Origin: Streptomyces noursei
GTDB lineage: Bacteria; Actinomycetota; Actinomycetes; Streptomycetales; Streptomycetaceae
Assembly: GCF_001646665.1 (NCBI RefSeq)
Contig: NZ_LWBU01000279.1
Location: forward strand, 3,908 to 67,907
Direction of reading: 5' to 3'
DNA: 64,000 nucleotides
Shown here: positions 15,832-26,239 of the stretch, piece after piece
Numbering within the stretch: the first letter of the stretch is position 1
Layout of the letters: the number at the start of each line of letters is the position of its first letter
Translations under genes and position numbers: made by a program
The notes under the pieces: model-generated
What the model saw: the letters and a program-made list of their open reading frames with translations, nothing else
What the model was told of the DNA's origin: nothing
Database searches by the model: none

Positions 15832-16137
15832 CTACTCGTGGTCCGGCGGGGGCGGGGCACCGGGTGGGCGGGCGCGGCGGATGCGGATCGGGCCGCGGGC
15901 CTGCGACGGCTCGACGGGGCGGCCGCCCTGGGTGATGTCCACCTCGCCGGCCGCGACCAGCCGACGGGCCGCTCGGCGGGCCGGTTCCATCAGCGCACGC
16001 CAGCCGTCGTCGTCCCCCTCGTACACCGCCCGGGCGGCGTCGGAGGGGCAGATCGTCGAGGTCGGGCCCCGACGCTCCAGGAGGTCCAGGATGGCCCGCT
16101 CCAGGCGCCGGACCGTCCGGCCTTCGCTGTCCGCCAC
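15832..16137 (-). CDS. DUF3253 family protein
   Basis: 101 residues, GTG start at 16137. The whole length fits DUF3253: LERAILDLLERRGPTSTICPSDAARAV, WRALMEPARRAARRLVAAGEVDITQGG and ARGPIRIRRA. It looks like a small winged-helix domain of unknown function. Divergent from the sirtuin gene, with 83 bp between their starts. Confidence 0.82.
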   Translation of the reverse strand: MADSEGRTVRRLERAILDLLERRGPTSTICPSDAARAVYEGDDDGWRALMEPARRAARRLVAAGEVDITQGGRPVEPSQARGPIRIRRARPPGAPPPPDHE

Positions 16138-16220
16138 TCCCCCAGTATCGCCGTTTCGCCGTCCACCGTCCGCCCGGTGAGCGGAGGCGGGACGCCGGGG
16201 CGGTTCCGTACCCTGGCGGC

Positions 16221-17132
16221 ATGCGCATGCGCCCCACTCTGAGCTGGACCCCCACCGAGGACTGGCCGCCCGGCACCACCGATCCGGCGCCGGTCGTCGA
16301 CGCGCTGAGCGCCGGGGGTGTGCTGGTGCTCAGTGGGGCGGGCATCTCCACGGAGTCCGGCATCCCCGACTACCGGGGAGAGGGCGGGAGCCTGAGCCGG
16401 CACACCCCGATGACGTACCAGGACTTCACCGCCGGCGCCCGGGCCCGGCGCCGGTACTGGGCGCGCAGCCACCTCGGGTGGCGCACCTTCGGCCGCGCGC
16501 GGCCCAACGCCGGGCACCGGGCGGTGGCCGCGTTCGAGCGGCACGGCCTGCTGTCCGGCGTGATCACCCAGAACGTCGACGGCCTGCACCAGGCCGCCGG
16601 CAGCGAGGGCGTCGTGGAGCTGCACGGGAGCCTGGCCCGGGTCGTGTGCCTCTCCTGCGGCGCCCCGAGCACGCGCGGTGACCTTGCCCGGCGGCTGGAG
16701 GAGGCCAACGCGGGCTTCGAGCCGGTGGCCGCGGGGATCAACCCGGACGGGGACGCCGACCTCACGGACGAGCAGGTCGGGGACTTCCGTGTCGTCGACT
16801 GTGCGCGGTGCGGCGGCATCCTCAAGCCGGACGTGGTGTTCTTCGGTGAAGCGGTGCCCCCGGGCCGGATCGAGCACTGCCGCGAGCTGGTCCGCGGGGC
16901 GGCCTCGCTGCTGGTCCTGGGGTCTTCCCTGACGGTGATGTCCGGCCTGCGGTTCGTCCGCCTGGCGGCCGAGGAGGGGAAGCCGGTACTGATCGTGAAC
17001 CGGGACCCGACCCGGGGCGACCTGCACGCCCGCACCCGCGTCGCGCTGCCGCTGGGACCGACTCTGTCGGCGGTGGCCGAGCGGCTCGGCATTCCCGTCG
17101 ACGACCGGACGGCGGCCGGCTCACCGTCGTGA
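16221..17132 (+). CDS. Sir2-family NAD-dependent protein deacylase
   Basis: 303 residues. NAD-binding GAGIS-TESGIPDYRG, the TQNVDGLH loop, catalytic His in VELHGSL, and a four-cysteine zinc module (CLSC and CARCGG) are all present, followed by the GSSLTVMSG and NRDPTR motifs. It removes acyl groups from lysines, consuming NAD. The helical segment between the first strand and the Rossmann core (RYWARSHLGW) is typical of the macro/SirTM-like and class II bacterial enzymes. ATG 16221. It stands alone. Confidence 0.9.
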   Translation: MRMRPTLSWTPTEDWPPGTTDPAPVVDALSAGGVLVLSGAGISTESGIPDYRGEGGSLSRHTPMTYQDFTAGARARRRYWARSHLGWRTFGRARPNAGHRAVAAFERHGLLSGVITQNVDGLHQAAGSEGVVELHGSLARVVCLSCGAPSTRGDLARRLEEANAGFEPVAAGINPDGDADLTDEQVGDFRVVDCARCGGILKPDVVFFGEAVPPGRIEHCRELVRGAASLLVLGSSLTVMSGLRFVRLAAEEGKPVLIVNRDPTRGDLHARTRVALPLGPTLSAVAERLGIPVDDRTAAGSPS

Positions 17133-17364
17133 TCGCGGTGCGGTCCGGGCGGCGGCCCCCGGTTCCGCGCGGCGCCGGGCCGGCGGGGCGGGCGGGTCGT
17201 CGAAGGGTCGGACCGGTGCCGGGTGCCGTACTGCGGACCGCCCCCGGCGCCCGAAGGACGGCCCACTACGGGACGCCCGGACCCCACCGGCTTCTCGGCA
17301 GGCACGGCACAGGGCGGCCTGCGGCGGGCCTATCCGTACCGGTGACACGGAGAGGGCCGGGCGG

Positions 17365-18108
17365 TCAGGCACGGCAGCGCAGCATCTCCAGCGGCGGCTT
17401 CGCGTAGAAGTCCGCCCAGAAGTCCTCGCCGTACTCGCTGACGCCCGCTTCCGACACCTGCAGCGGCACCCACTCCACCGCGCTGAAGCCGCCGGCCCGC
17501 AGGCTCTCCTCGTAGACCTCCCGGCGCGGAACGGTGCTGACGATGCTGATCGGGTCCGGATCCAGGAGCGCGGTGACCCGTGCCCTCGGGCCGGGCTCCG
17601 CCTCCTCCCCGGTCGGCTCGCAGCGGAACCCGTACTTGTCGAGCGACAGGCAGTCGAAGCCGTAGTCGGGCCTCTGGGCCAGGACGAAGAACTCACCGCC
17701 CGGCACCAGGCTGCGGTGGATGTTGCGGCACATGCGCTCCAGTGCCGCGATGTCTTCCGCGTAGTTGAGACACTGCACCGCCAGCGCGAGGTCGAAGCGC
17801 CGCTCCAGGGGCGGCAGTTCGGCGACGTCGGCCACCTCGTACCGCACACCCAGCGGATCGCGCTCCTCGATCTTCCGTGCGGCGGCGATCATCTCGACCG
17901 AGATGTCGACCCCGTAGACCTCCGTGGCGCCGCGCCGCTTGAACTCCCGGCTGTAGAAGCCGGTTCCGCACGCGAGGTCCAGAACCGACCTGCCGCTCAC
18001 GTCCCCGACCATGCCGAGAAAGCTCGGCACCTCCCCGTAGCGAATCAGCGGCAGGGACTTGAACCCCTCGAACGCCTCGCCGATCCTGTCGTACTGCTGC
18101 ACGCTCAC
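17365..18108 (-). CDS. Class I SAM-dependent methyltransferase (ToxA-like)
   Basis: 247 residues. SAM-binding motif I is VLDLACGTGFYSREF, followed by the acidic strand YGVDIS and motif DLALAVQCLNYAED. The opening (YDRIGEAFEGFKSLPL) resembles small-molecule methyltransferases of the ToxA type. The substrate is unknown. I chose GTG 18108 because AGGAGGGAG lies upstream at good spacing; the frame stays open further but without another good signal. Divergent from the next gene across a 247-bp region. Confidence 0.82.
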   Translation of the reverse strand: MSVQQYDRIGEAFEGFKSLPLIRYGEVPSFLGMVGDVSGRSVLDLACGTGFYSREFKRRGATEVYGVDISVEMIAAARKIEERDPLGVRYEVADVAELPPLERRFDLALAVQCLNYAEDIAALERMCRNIHRSLVPGGEFFVLAQRPDYGFDCLSLDKYGFRCEPTGEEAEPGPRARVTALLDPDPISIVSTVPRREVYEESLRAGGFSAVEWVPLQVSEAGVSEYGEDFWADFYAKPPLEMLRCRA

Positions 18109-18217
18109 GTGCCGCTCCCTCCTGTACGTGTGGGTGGTCGTTGCAGAGTCTTGTGCGTGACGCCGGCTCCGCCGTACTGGCAGATGACACGAAGAAGTCG
18201 GTGGGGTGATCCTCCTA

Positions 18218-18249
18218 TCGACCAACAGCCGTGTCGACCAACAGCCGTG
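18218..18249. repeat. Exact 16-bp tandem duplication
   Basis: TCGACCAACAGCCGTG occurs twice head to tail (18218-18233 and 18234-18249) in the divergent promoter region between the methyltransferase and the following gene. It could be a duplicated operator half or a recent slippage event. Confidence 0.7.
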
Positions 18250-18355
18250 GACCCGGACCATGTCCCATCCGGAGGACCGAGGCGTTCCTCGCGTACCGTG
18301 CACGAGAGCCGCCGGTCGTCAGGATCACCGGAGCGGGGGCGGACGAGGGGGTGTG

Positions 18356-18703
18356 ATGACGCTCGTCATCGAGCTGAGGCGCGGGGTCTCGACCGTCCGG
18401 ACCGGACGGCGGCCGGGACCGCGTCCGGCGACGGGGACTGTGGAACGGGTCGTTGTGGACGGCGAGTTGTGGGCGGTCCTCGAAACGGTCGGCCGTCACC
18501 GGCTGCCCACCCTGGCCGACGTCGACCCGTACGGGGACACCGTGCTCCATGGTCAGTCGGTGGACCGCATGGTGCGGGAGCTGGAAGCTGCGGATCGCAG
18601 CCGGTTGAGGGGCGCCGCGAGCGAGGTCGCCGGGACGCTGCTGGCCTGGGGCCTGCGCTGCCGCGCGGACAGCGACCTGCGCATCTCCTTCTCGGGCGAC
18701 TAG
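18356..18703 (+). CDS. Hypothetical protein
   Basis: 115 residues beginning MTLVIELRRGVSTVRTG, with VERVVVDGELWAVLETVGRHRLPTLADVDPYGDTVL in the middle. No signal peptide, membrane segment or known motif. ATG 18356 is preceded by GAGGGGG at short spacing; an overlapping GTG one codon earlier is possible. The upstream extension of the frame runs through the 16-bp tandem duplication and is not convincing. Confidence 0.65.
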   Translation: MTLVIELRRGVSTVRTGRRPGPRPATGTVERVVVDGELWAVLETVGRHRLPTLADVDPYGDTVLHGQSVDRMVRELEAADRSRLRGAASEVAGTLLAWGLRCRADSDLRISFSGD

Positions 18704-18827
18704 CCCACCGCGCCCCGCCCGGATCGCCCGATCGCCGGTCCGCATATGCCGGTTGACGGGGCAGCCGCGGTCGGCGCGTGGTTCCAACCGCTCGACGGGG
18801 CCTTCCCGGGTGGGGCATCATGCCCGG

Positions 18828-19328
18828 GTGTCGCCGATGGAAACCGCAGCAGACGACCTGCACGACCTCGCTGCTCTCTGGAGTGTCGGCGAGGTCCGTG
18901 CGCACGATGTCGTGGAAGCCGCCTGCGCGGCACTCGTCGCCGGACTCGACAGCCCCACACTACGCATTCTGGCCGGATGCACCCGCACGGAGGCGGAGTA
19001 CGAGGTGCCCGGCCTGCTGCCCGCCGCCTTCGACGAGTTGGGCCTGGTGCTCCACCACCGCGACGACGCAGACGGCCGGGAAGCCGTCGTGCGGGTGCTC
19101 GCCCGCGGGCTCCTGGTCGGCAGGCTGACGCCGCGAGAGCTCGCCTCCCGTGTCCACCAGCGGTTCGGTCACCAACTGCCCCTGGCGGAGCGGCTTGCCG
19201 AGCTCGACGACGAGTACGACGTCGTCGAGTACGGGGACAGAACGCCGGCCCAGCTCGATGCGGAGGTCACCGCCGAGGCGGGACGTCTGGCGCACAGCGG
19301 GCCGGACCGCCGCCGATCACCTCAGTGA
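18828..19328 (+). CDS. Hypothetical helical protein
   Basis: 166 residues, acidic and helical: DDLHDLAALWSVGEVRAHDVVEAACAALVAGLD, then DELGLVLHHRDDADGREAVVRVLARGLLVGRLTPRELASRVHQRFG and a C-terminal ELDDEYDVVEYGDRT. No motif that I can assign. GTG 18828 or ATG 18837 could be the start. It lies 124 bp after the preceding hypothetical gene on the same strand. Confidence 0.65.
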   Translation: MSPMETAADDLHDLAALWSVGEVRAHDVVEAACAALVAGLDSPTLRILAGCTRTEAEYEVPGLLPAAFDELGLVLHHRDDADGREAVVRVLARGLLVGRLTPRELASRVHQRFGHQLPLAERLAELDDEYDVVEYGDRTPAQLDAEVTAEAGRLAHSGPDRRRSPQ

Positions 19329-19558
19329 TCCGGCGATCGAACCGCGCGCGAACCGTCGGCGGCGGGAAGCAGCCAGCAGAACCGTCCGGAAACCGGCACC
19401 CGGGGTCGCCCTGACAGCCCGGACACGGGCCCGGGCGGCGACGGTCACTCGTTGCCAGTTTCAACTTATAGCGTACGGGGGGAGTTGCGGCAAGGCCCCG
19501 GTCGTCCTGCACAATTCGCAGCTCAAGCCGGTAGTTGACGAACATTGGGGGCCACGAC

Positions 19559-20810
<1,252 letters not shown>

Positions 20811-20818
<8 letters not shown>

Positions 20819-21281
20819 GCGCCAGTTCTCCGACGCGCTGGTCGCCGCTCGTCTCCCCGGTCGGCCGGAACCCGAGCCCCAGGTAGAAGGCCTCGGGACC
20901 GTCCGGCCCGGGGTGCCAGGAGACCACCAGGCGGGTGCCGCCACGGCGGCGGATCTCGGCGGCCACCGCTTGGACCGCGAAGCGGCCGTACCCCCGGCCC
21001 TGCTCGCCGGCCGCGATGTTCAGGCGCCACAGTCCCGAGCGGATGTCGGTGCCGGTGCCGTCGCCGACGAAGTCGATGTCGAAGAAGGCCATGAGGAAGC
21101 CGACGAGCCGGTCGCCGTCGAAGATGAGCCGCGGCCAGGCGACGTCCGGCTGCGCGTACGCCTCCGCGAGGGACGTGACGACCGGGGCGACCAAGTGGTC
21201 CTGGTCGGGGTGTACGCGCAGGGCGATCGCCGCCTCGACGTTGTCGGGGGTGATCTTTTCCAGACGGAGAGAGGCGGTCAT
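20811..21281 (-). CDS. GNAT family N-acetyltransferase (diamine/spermidine-type)
   Basis: 156 residues. DNVEAAIALRVHPDQDHLVAPV at the start resembles the Blt/spermidine acetyltransferase group. The CoA loop is AAGEQGRGYGRFAVQAVAAEI, followed by the Tyr general acid region EAFYLGLGFRPTGE. It probably acetylates a small amine. It is convergent with the glycosyltransferase, with stops overlapping by 8 bp, so the two transcripts are antisense at their ends. Confidence 0.85.
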
Positions 21282-21654
21282 GCGTGCAGCTTAGGGACGC
21301 GGCCGCGCCGGCCACACGCATTTTGTTCGGGCCTCCGGGCTCACCGGCCCGGGGAGCGTCCCGAAGGCGGGGGTGAAGCCCACAGTCGGCCCACGCACCG
21401 CGGCGGCGGCACCAGAGGGCGCCCTCCGGCCTCGTCCGCGCGCGGTACCACGAGGGTTGCAGGAACCGCGCGCCTACCGCCGCGGGTCTCCCCCGGCTTC
21501 AACCCGGTGCCGGATGCCGGCCGGTCGCGCCGCTCGTAAGTTCTGTAGCGCACCACGGCGCCCGGCCGACCACCGCGGCGCCGGACGGACCACCGGTCGT
21601 CAACGGGGACCCAACGGGGGGCCCGGCCCGTGGTCCAGGAGGGAACACGACACG
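21282..21654. other. Intergenic region without a supported gene
   Basis: 373 bp between the GNAT start and the secreted-protein start. It must contain two divergent promoters. I see no clear operator or RNA structure. The open frames present are Arg/Pro-rich shadows. Confidence 0.5.
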
Positions 21655-22125
21655 ATGCACGCACGCAAGAGCCTCGCTCTCGCGACGGCCACGGTGGCTC
21701 TGGGCACCGGCCTCGCGATGTCGGCGCCCGCCGCGCAGGCGGAGACGGCGCACACGCCGGCTCCCACCGCGCAGGCAGCGGCCGGCGGGACCGACGCCTC
21801 CGCCGCCAAGGCGGGCTGGCACCTCATCTGGGGGCCGAAGAGTCACAAGCCGACGAAGTACTGGGCCACGCCCGACTTCGTGCCGCGCAGCGGGACGCTC
21901 GGTGTGAACGCTCGCTGCTGGAACGGCGGCGACGGCACCAAGTACAAGATCGACGTGGTGCGCACCCGGGACAAGAAGGTCGTCAAGAAGGGGGGATGGG
22001 GGTACTGCTCCGGGAACTGGATGACGGTCAAGACCTCCGCCGCGTCCGGCACGGCGTACTACGTGCGCATCTACCTGAAGGGCAAGCCGCACACCGTCGA
22101 GGCCAAGGCGTACTACTACCGCTAG
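21655..22125 (+). CDS. Small secreted protein
   Basis: 156 residues. Signal peptide MHARKSLALATATVALGTGL ending near APAAQAE, an Ala/Thr linker, then a beta-rich domain of about 100 residues with two cysteines (ARCWNGG and WGYCSGNW) likely forming a disulfide. It is Lys/Tyr/Trp-rich and ends in KAYYYR. Ribosome binding site AGGAGGG stands 12 nt upstream. The function is unknown. The compact two-cysteine domain resembles small extracellular proteins of streptomycetes. Confidence 0.78.
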   Translation: MHARKSLALATATVALGTGLAMSAPAAQAETAHTPAPTAQAAAGGTDASAAKAGWHLIWGPKSHKPTKYWATPDFVPRSGTLGVNARCWNGGDGTKYKIDVVRTRDKKVVKKGGWGYCSGNWMTVKTSAASGTAYYVRIYLKGKPHTVEAKAYYYR

Positions 22126-22666
22126 GCAGTGGGTGCGACGTACCGGCGTCCGCCCGCAGGGCGGGAACCGGAGGTCCGGTGCGTGCGATCGCGAGGCGGC
22201 GGAGGAGGCCATGGCGGAGCCATGGTTTCCGACGACAACCCGGCGAGCGTGCGTGCGGGGCGCCGCGGGCGGAGCGGTGCGTCGCGGACATGACCCACGG
22301 GGCCGGCCGGCCGCCCGGACCGGACGCCTCCCGGCCATGGCGGCCGGCGGAGGCGCCCCCGGCTGACGGCCGGACGGCCGGACGGGGTGTCCCGCGCGGA
22401 GCACCCGCACCAGCGGGTGTCCCCACGCGGGGCACGCGCGGGGCACCCCGTGACCCCACTCGCCGGACGGCCGCGGTCAGCACCCTCACCGGTGCGGCCG
22501 CGGCCGTTCCGTTCCCGGTGTCCGCGGTGGCCGGGACCGGGCCCGTACGCCCCGGTGCACCCGGCGGTGTCCTGCCCCAGGTGGAGCAGGGCACCGGGCG
22601 GGCCGCCGGGCAGGTCACCCGGCAGGTCACGGTTCGGCATGGATCGGCCGAGATCTCGCCCTTGCG
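22126..22666. other. Non-coding region with GC-rich hairpins
   Basis: The longest gap in the window. Frames on both strands are Arg/Pro/Gly-rich and lack start signals. Several GC-rich inverted stretches (for example around 22386-22446) could end the secreted-protein transcript. No gene supported. Confidence 0.5.
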
Positions 22667-22680
22667 TAAGCGACCGCTTA
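22667..22680. promoter_or_regulatory. Palindromic operator upstream of the PucR gene
   Basis: TAAGCGACCGCTTA has two perfect 6-bp arms (TAAGCG/CGCTTA) with a 2-nt spacer, 33 bp upstream of the PucR start. Its form resembles TetR-family operators of the AGCGnnCGCT type. A regulator elsewhere in the genome, or PucR itself, may bind. Confidence 0.55.
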
Positions 22681-22713
22681 GCATGATGGGCCTCCGGACG
22701 GTATGGAGGCGCC

Positions 22714-23937
22714 ATGCAGCACAGTTCCGCCCCGCTGGAGCTCTTCCACCGCGCCTGTCGGCGTCTGCTGGAGCGGGGCACCGACTTCACGGACACGGTC
22801 GTGGACAGGATCCGCGCCGACGTGCCGTACTACGCCGATCCCGTGCTCGCACCGCCCGACGTGCGCAGGTCCGTGGGTACCGGGGTACGCCACGGTCTTG
22901 AGGCCGGCATGGAGCCGGAGAGGATCGTGGACGTCGAGCGGTACACCAGGGAGCTGGGCGTGCGGCGGGCGGAGCAGGGGCGGCCGCTCGACGAGGTGCT
23001 GCACGCCTTCCGGGTGGCCGGTTCCGGGGTGTGGAGCGGGCTCGTCGGTGTGGTGGAGCGCGAGGGGCTCGGCGACGTGAGCCAGCTCGTGCACGTCGCC
23101 GAACTGGTGTGGAAGAGCAACGACCGCGACGCCGTCCTGGTCGCCGACGCCTACCGGCAGGCCGCCGAGGGGGTCGCCAGCCGGCACACCGAGCGCGTCC
23201 GGCTAATCCTCGCAGCCCTCCTGGAGACCCGCGACGACGCCGCGTTCGCGCGGGACGCGGCGGCGGTCCTCGACCTGCCGCTCGACGGGCGGTACGCCGT
23301 GGCCGTGGTGGCGACACCGCCGTACGGCAGGGAGCCGCGCAGCGCCCCGGAGGTGCCGGGCATCCGGATCCTGCGGCACGCCGCCGCGGAACTCGACGTG
23401 CTCGTCGCCCACCTGGGCGACCTGCCGCTGGACGCCCTGGCCGCCGGTCTGCGGGCCGGCGCCGGGGTGCGCATCGGGATCAGCCCCGTGGTCCAGGGGC
23501 TGGACGGGCTGGCGCGGGCCCGGGACATGGCCGCGCTGGCCCTGCGCACCTGCCGGGCGGGCGGTGAGGTCGTACGGCTCGACGCACGCCTGCCGGACGG
23601 CCTGCTGGTGTCGCGTCCCGACCTCGCCGCCGAACTGGCCCACCAGGTACTGCGTCCGCTGTACGACCTGGAACCCGCCGACCGCGAGACGCTGCTGGCC
23701 ACCGTGGGCGTGTGGATCGAGCAGGGGGGCTCCGCCGCCCAGGCCGCCCGGCGCATGTTCTGCCACCGCAACACCGTGCTCAACCGGCTGCGCCGGGTCG
23801 AGCAGATCACCGGCCTGTCGCTGACCCGGCCGCGCGACCTGCTGCGCCTGACGCTCGCGCTCGACGCCCACCGGCTCCTCGGGCCGGCCGCCGCCCTGCT
23901 TGGGAGTCAGCACAGCCGGAGCCGCCCGGCGTTGTGA
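22714..23937 (+). CDS. PucR-type transcriptional regulator
   Basis: 407 residues. N-terminal helical sensor (RsbT-co-antagonist-like, about 1-165), a GGDEF-like ACT/CdaR middle domain (VLDLPLDGRYAVAVVATPP to about 290) and the PucR/CdaR C-terminal helix-turn-helix: DRETLLATVGVWIEQGGSAAQAARRMFCHRNTVLNRLRRVEQITGLSL. Members control catabolic and transport genes. The following DUF485-like/SSS transporter pair on the same strand, 149 bp away, is the obvious target. ATG 22714. Confidence 0.87.
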   Translation: MQHSSAPLELFHRACRRLLERGTDFTDTVVDRIRADVPYYADPVLAPPDVRRSVGTGVRHGLEAGMEPERIVDVERYTRELGVRRAEQGRPLDEVLHAFRVAGSGVWSGLVGVVEREGLGDVSQLVHVAELVWKSNDRDAVLVADAYRQAAEGVASRHTERVRLILAALLETRDDAAFARDAAAVLDLPLDGRYAVAVVATPPYGREPRSAPEVPGIRILRHAAAELDVLVAHLGDLPLDALAAGLRAGAGVRIGISPVVQGLDGLARARDMAALALRTCRAGGEVVRLDARLPDGLLVSRPDLAAELAHQVLRPLYDLEPADRETLLATVGVWIEQGGSAAQAARRMFCHRNTVLNRLRRVEQITGLSLTRPRDLLRLTLALDAHRLLGPAAALLGSQHSRSRPAL

Positions 23938-24086
23938 CCGTGCAACGCCGTGGGCCGGACGCCTGGACGGGCGCCGCCGCGTCGGCTGCTCTGGGGTGCC
24001 GCACCGAGGTCCGCTCCGCACCGGAGCCGCGCCCGGAGCGGACCACCGCACCGCAGACCCGCAGCCCGCCCGCGCCAGGAGACTCG

Positions 24087-24317
24087 ATGGCCGACCCGTA
24101 CACTCCCGCACCTCCGCCCGTCCCGGGGCACCGGCACCGCCCGGGCACGTCGTTCGCCGCCGTCAACGGAGCCGCGTTCGCCCTCCACCTGCTCCTCGCC
24201 TGTTCGGCACCCGGTCTCCTGGCCACCCGCGTCGCGGGCGAGACGACCCTCGGTCTGCCCGTGCTGCTCCTCCAGGTCCTCCTGCTGTTGTGGACGGCGG
24301 TGCGGTACGACCGATGA
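24087..24317 (+). CDS. DUF485-like small membrane subunit of a sodium symporter
   Basis: 76 residues with a Pro/His-rich N-terminus and two hydrophobic helices (SFAAVNGAAFALHLLLACSA and LPVLLLQVLLLLWTAV). AGGAG stands 6 nt before ATG 24087. The stop overlaps the start of the following SSS transporter (ATGA), as in acetate/lactate permease operons where a DUF485 protein partners the symporter. It is shorter than typical DUF485 proteins (about 100 residues), so assignment rests partly on context. Confidence 0.75.
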   Translation: MADPYTPAPPPVPGHRHRPGTSFAAVNGAAFALHLLLACSAPGLLATRVAGETTLGLPVLLLQVLLLLWTAVRYDR

Positions 24318-26122
24318 GCACCCTCACGCATCCGAGCACGGAGATCCTCCTCGCCGCGTCCGGCGCCCTCGACCAGGACGCCCGCGATCTGGTCCTCATC
24401 GGCTTCCTGGCCTTCGTCGTGCCCATCCTGTTCATCTGTGTGCTCAGCGGACCCGAACGGGACCGTGTCGAGGACTTCTACATGGCGGGCCGCACCCTGC
24501 GGCCGCTGCGCGGGGCGCTCGTCCTGTCCGGCGTCTACCTGTCGGCCGCCACGGTCCTCGGCACCACCGGCAGCGTCGCGATCTACGGCTACGACGGCCT
24601 GCTCATCGCCCTGTGCACGGTGCTCTCCCTCGGGGTGCTCCTCCTGCTGGCCGGCCCGCTGCGCCGGCACGCCGGGTACACCCTGGGCGACACGTTCGCG
24701 TTGCGCGCCCCCGGGCCGGCGGTGCGGATTGCGGTCGCGGTGGTGACCCTCAGCGCCTGCGTCCCCTACCTGGTGGTCCAGCTCTCGGGTGCCGGGGTGA
24801 CCACCGCCGCCCTGCTGGGCCTGTCCGGTCCGGGTGTCGAGCAGACGGCCATCGTCATGATCGGCGCGCTCGTCGTGTGCGCCACGGTGTTCGGCGGCAT
24901 GCGCGGCACGGTCGTCATCCAGGTGATCAAGACGCTGGTGCTGCTGGGCGCCGCCGCGGCGGTGACGGCCGTGCTCCTGCACCGTTTCGGGTGGGACACC
25001 GACTCGCTCATCCGCGCCGCCGCGCAGGGCAGCGGGCGCCCCGACGCCTACCTGCGCCCCGGCCTGCGGTTCGCGGGCACCGGGGCGCAGAGCACGCTGG
25101 ACCTGATCGGACTGATGGTCACCATCGTGCTGGGGGTGGCGTGTCTGCCGCACGTCACCATGCAGCTCGGGGCGGCCCCGGACGCGGCGGCCGCCCGCCG
25201 CACCGTCCGCCACACCATCGGCATCGTCGGCGCCTTCTGCCTCGCCACCGCCGCGCTGGGCCTGGGGGCGGCCGCGCTGGTCGGCGCACCGGCCGTGGTG
25301 GGGGCCGACCCGGGCGGCAACAGCGCCCTGTTGCTGCTCACGGCCGTGCTCGCGGGAGGGCCGACCGCCGGCACGGGCGGCGCACTGCTCGTCGCCCTGG
25401 TCTCGTCGGCGGTCTTCCTCACCACCCTGGCCGTGGTCGCGAGCGTCACCCTCGCGGCGGCCGCGGCCGTCGCGCACGACCTGTACACGCGGGTGCTGCG
25501 CCACGGGCGCACCACCGAGGGCCGTGAGGTGGCGGCCGCCCGCTGGGCGTCCGCCGGGGCGGGGGTGCTGAGCATCGCCCTGGCGGTCGGCGTGCAGGGG
25601 TGGAACGTACAGTTCCTGTCCGTCATCTCGCTGGCGGTGGCGGCGTCCAGCCTGCTGCCGGCGCTGGTGTACTCGCTGTTCTGGCGCGGCTTCAACCGCA
25701 CGGGGCTGTTGTGGACGCTGTACGGCGGGCTGGTCTGCGCCGTGGGGCTCCAGCTGTCGAGTCCGGTGTTCTCCGGGTCGCCCGCGGCGCTCTTCCCCGA
25801 CCGGCACTTCGACTGGTTCCCGCTCCAGACGGTCGTTCTGGTCTCGCTGCCCGTGGCGTTCCTGCTCGGCCTGCTGGGCAGCATGAGGGGACGCCGCCGC
25901 ACGCGGGTCCCGTCGGCGGATATGTCCGGTATGCCGTACGGCTCCGGGTACGCGCCGGACGAGGTGCCGTACGGGACCGGTTACGCGCCGGACGGGACCG
26001 CGCGCCCGCCGCACGGACACGGGCAGGCGCACGGACACGGGCACGCGTACGAGCCGGGGCGGACGTACGGGCCCGGGCGCGCGTACGGCGGGCGCACGGA
26101 GGAGCCGCTTCCACCCGAGTGA
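24314..26122 (+). CDS. SSS-family sodium/solute (monocarboxylate-type) symporter
   Basis: 602 residues, about 13 membrane helices. DFYMAGRTLRPLRGALVLSGVYLSAATVLGTTG is the typical start of the ActP/MctC-like branch, with VFGGMRGTVVIQVIKTLVLL in the middle. Expected substrates are acetate, pyruvate or similar acids with Na+. The C-terminal 70 residues are an unusual cytoplasmic or external tail: repeated GSGYAPDE/GTGYAPDG units and a His-rich run (HGHGQAHGHGHAYEPG) with Tyr/Gly repeats, possibly metal-binding. Coupled to the DUF485-like gene by ATGA overlap; likely controlled by the PucR gene upstream. Confidence 0.87.
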   Translation: MSTLTHPSTEILLAASGALDQDARDLVLIGFLAFVVPILFICVLSGPERDRVEDFYMAGRTLRPLRGALVLSGVYLSAATVLGTTGSVAIYGYDGLLIALCTVLSLGVLLLLAGPLRRHAGYTLGDTFALRAPGPAVRIAVAVVTLSACVPYLVVQLSGAGVTTAALLGLSGPGVEQTAIVMIGALVVCATVFGGMRGTVVIQVIKTLVLLGAAAAVTAVLLHRFGWDTDSLIRAAAQGSGRPDAYLRPGLRFAGTGAQSTLDLIGLMVTIVLGVACLPHVTMQLGAAPDAAAARRTVRHTIGIVGAFCLATAALGLGAAALVGAPAVVGADPGGNSALLLLTAVLAGGPTAGTGGALLVALVSSAVFLTTLAVVASVTLAAAAAVAHDLYTRVLRHGRTTEGREVAAARWASAGAGVLSIALAVGVQGWNVQFLSVISLAVAASSLLPALVYSLFWRGFNRTGLLWTLYGGLVCAVGLQLSSPVFSGSPAALFPDRHFDWFPLQTVVLVSLPVAFLLGLLGSMRGRRRTRVPSADMSGMPYGSGYAPDEVPYGTGYAPDGTARPPHGHGQAHGHGHAYEPGRTYGPGRAYGGRTEEPLPPE

Positions 26123-26239
26123 GGGCGGACACGGCGCCGTTCCGGTCCGTCGCGTACATCCGCCGGACCGCCGACCGCCGGCCGCCGGAAGGCAGGCCGG
26201 CAAGGCATGGCGTGACCGCGCCGGAGCCGCCGAAGTCCG

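Noticed and set aside
22126..22713. Possible genes in the 588-bp gap before pucR on either strand
   Set aside because: All frames are Arg/Pro/Gly-rich, lack ribosome binding sites and show no third-position bias distinct from other frames.
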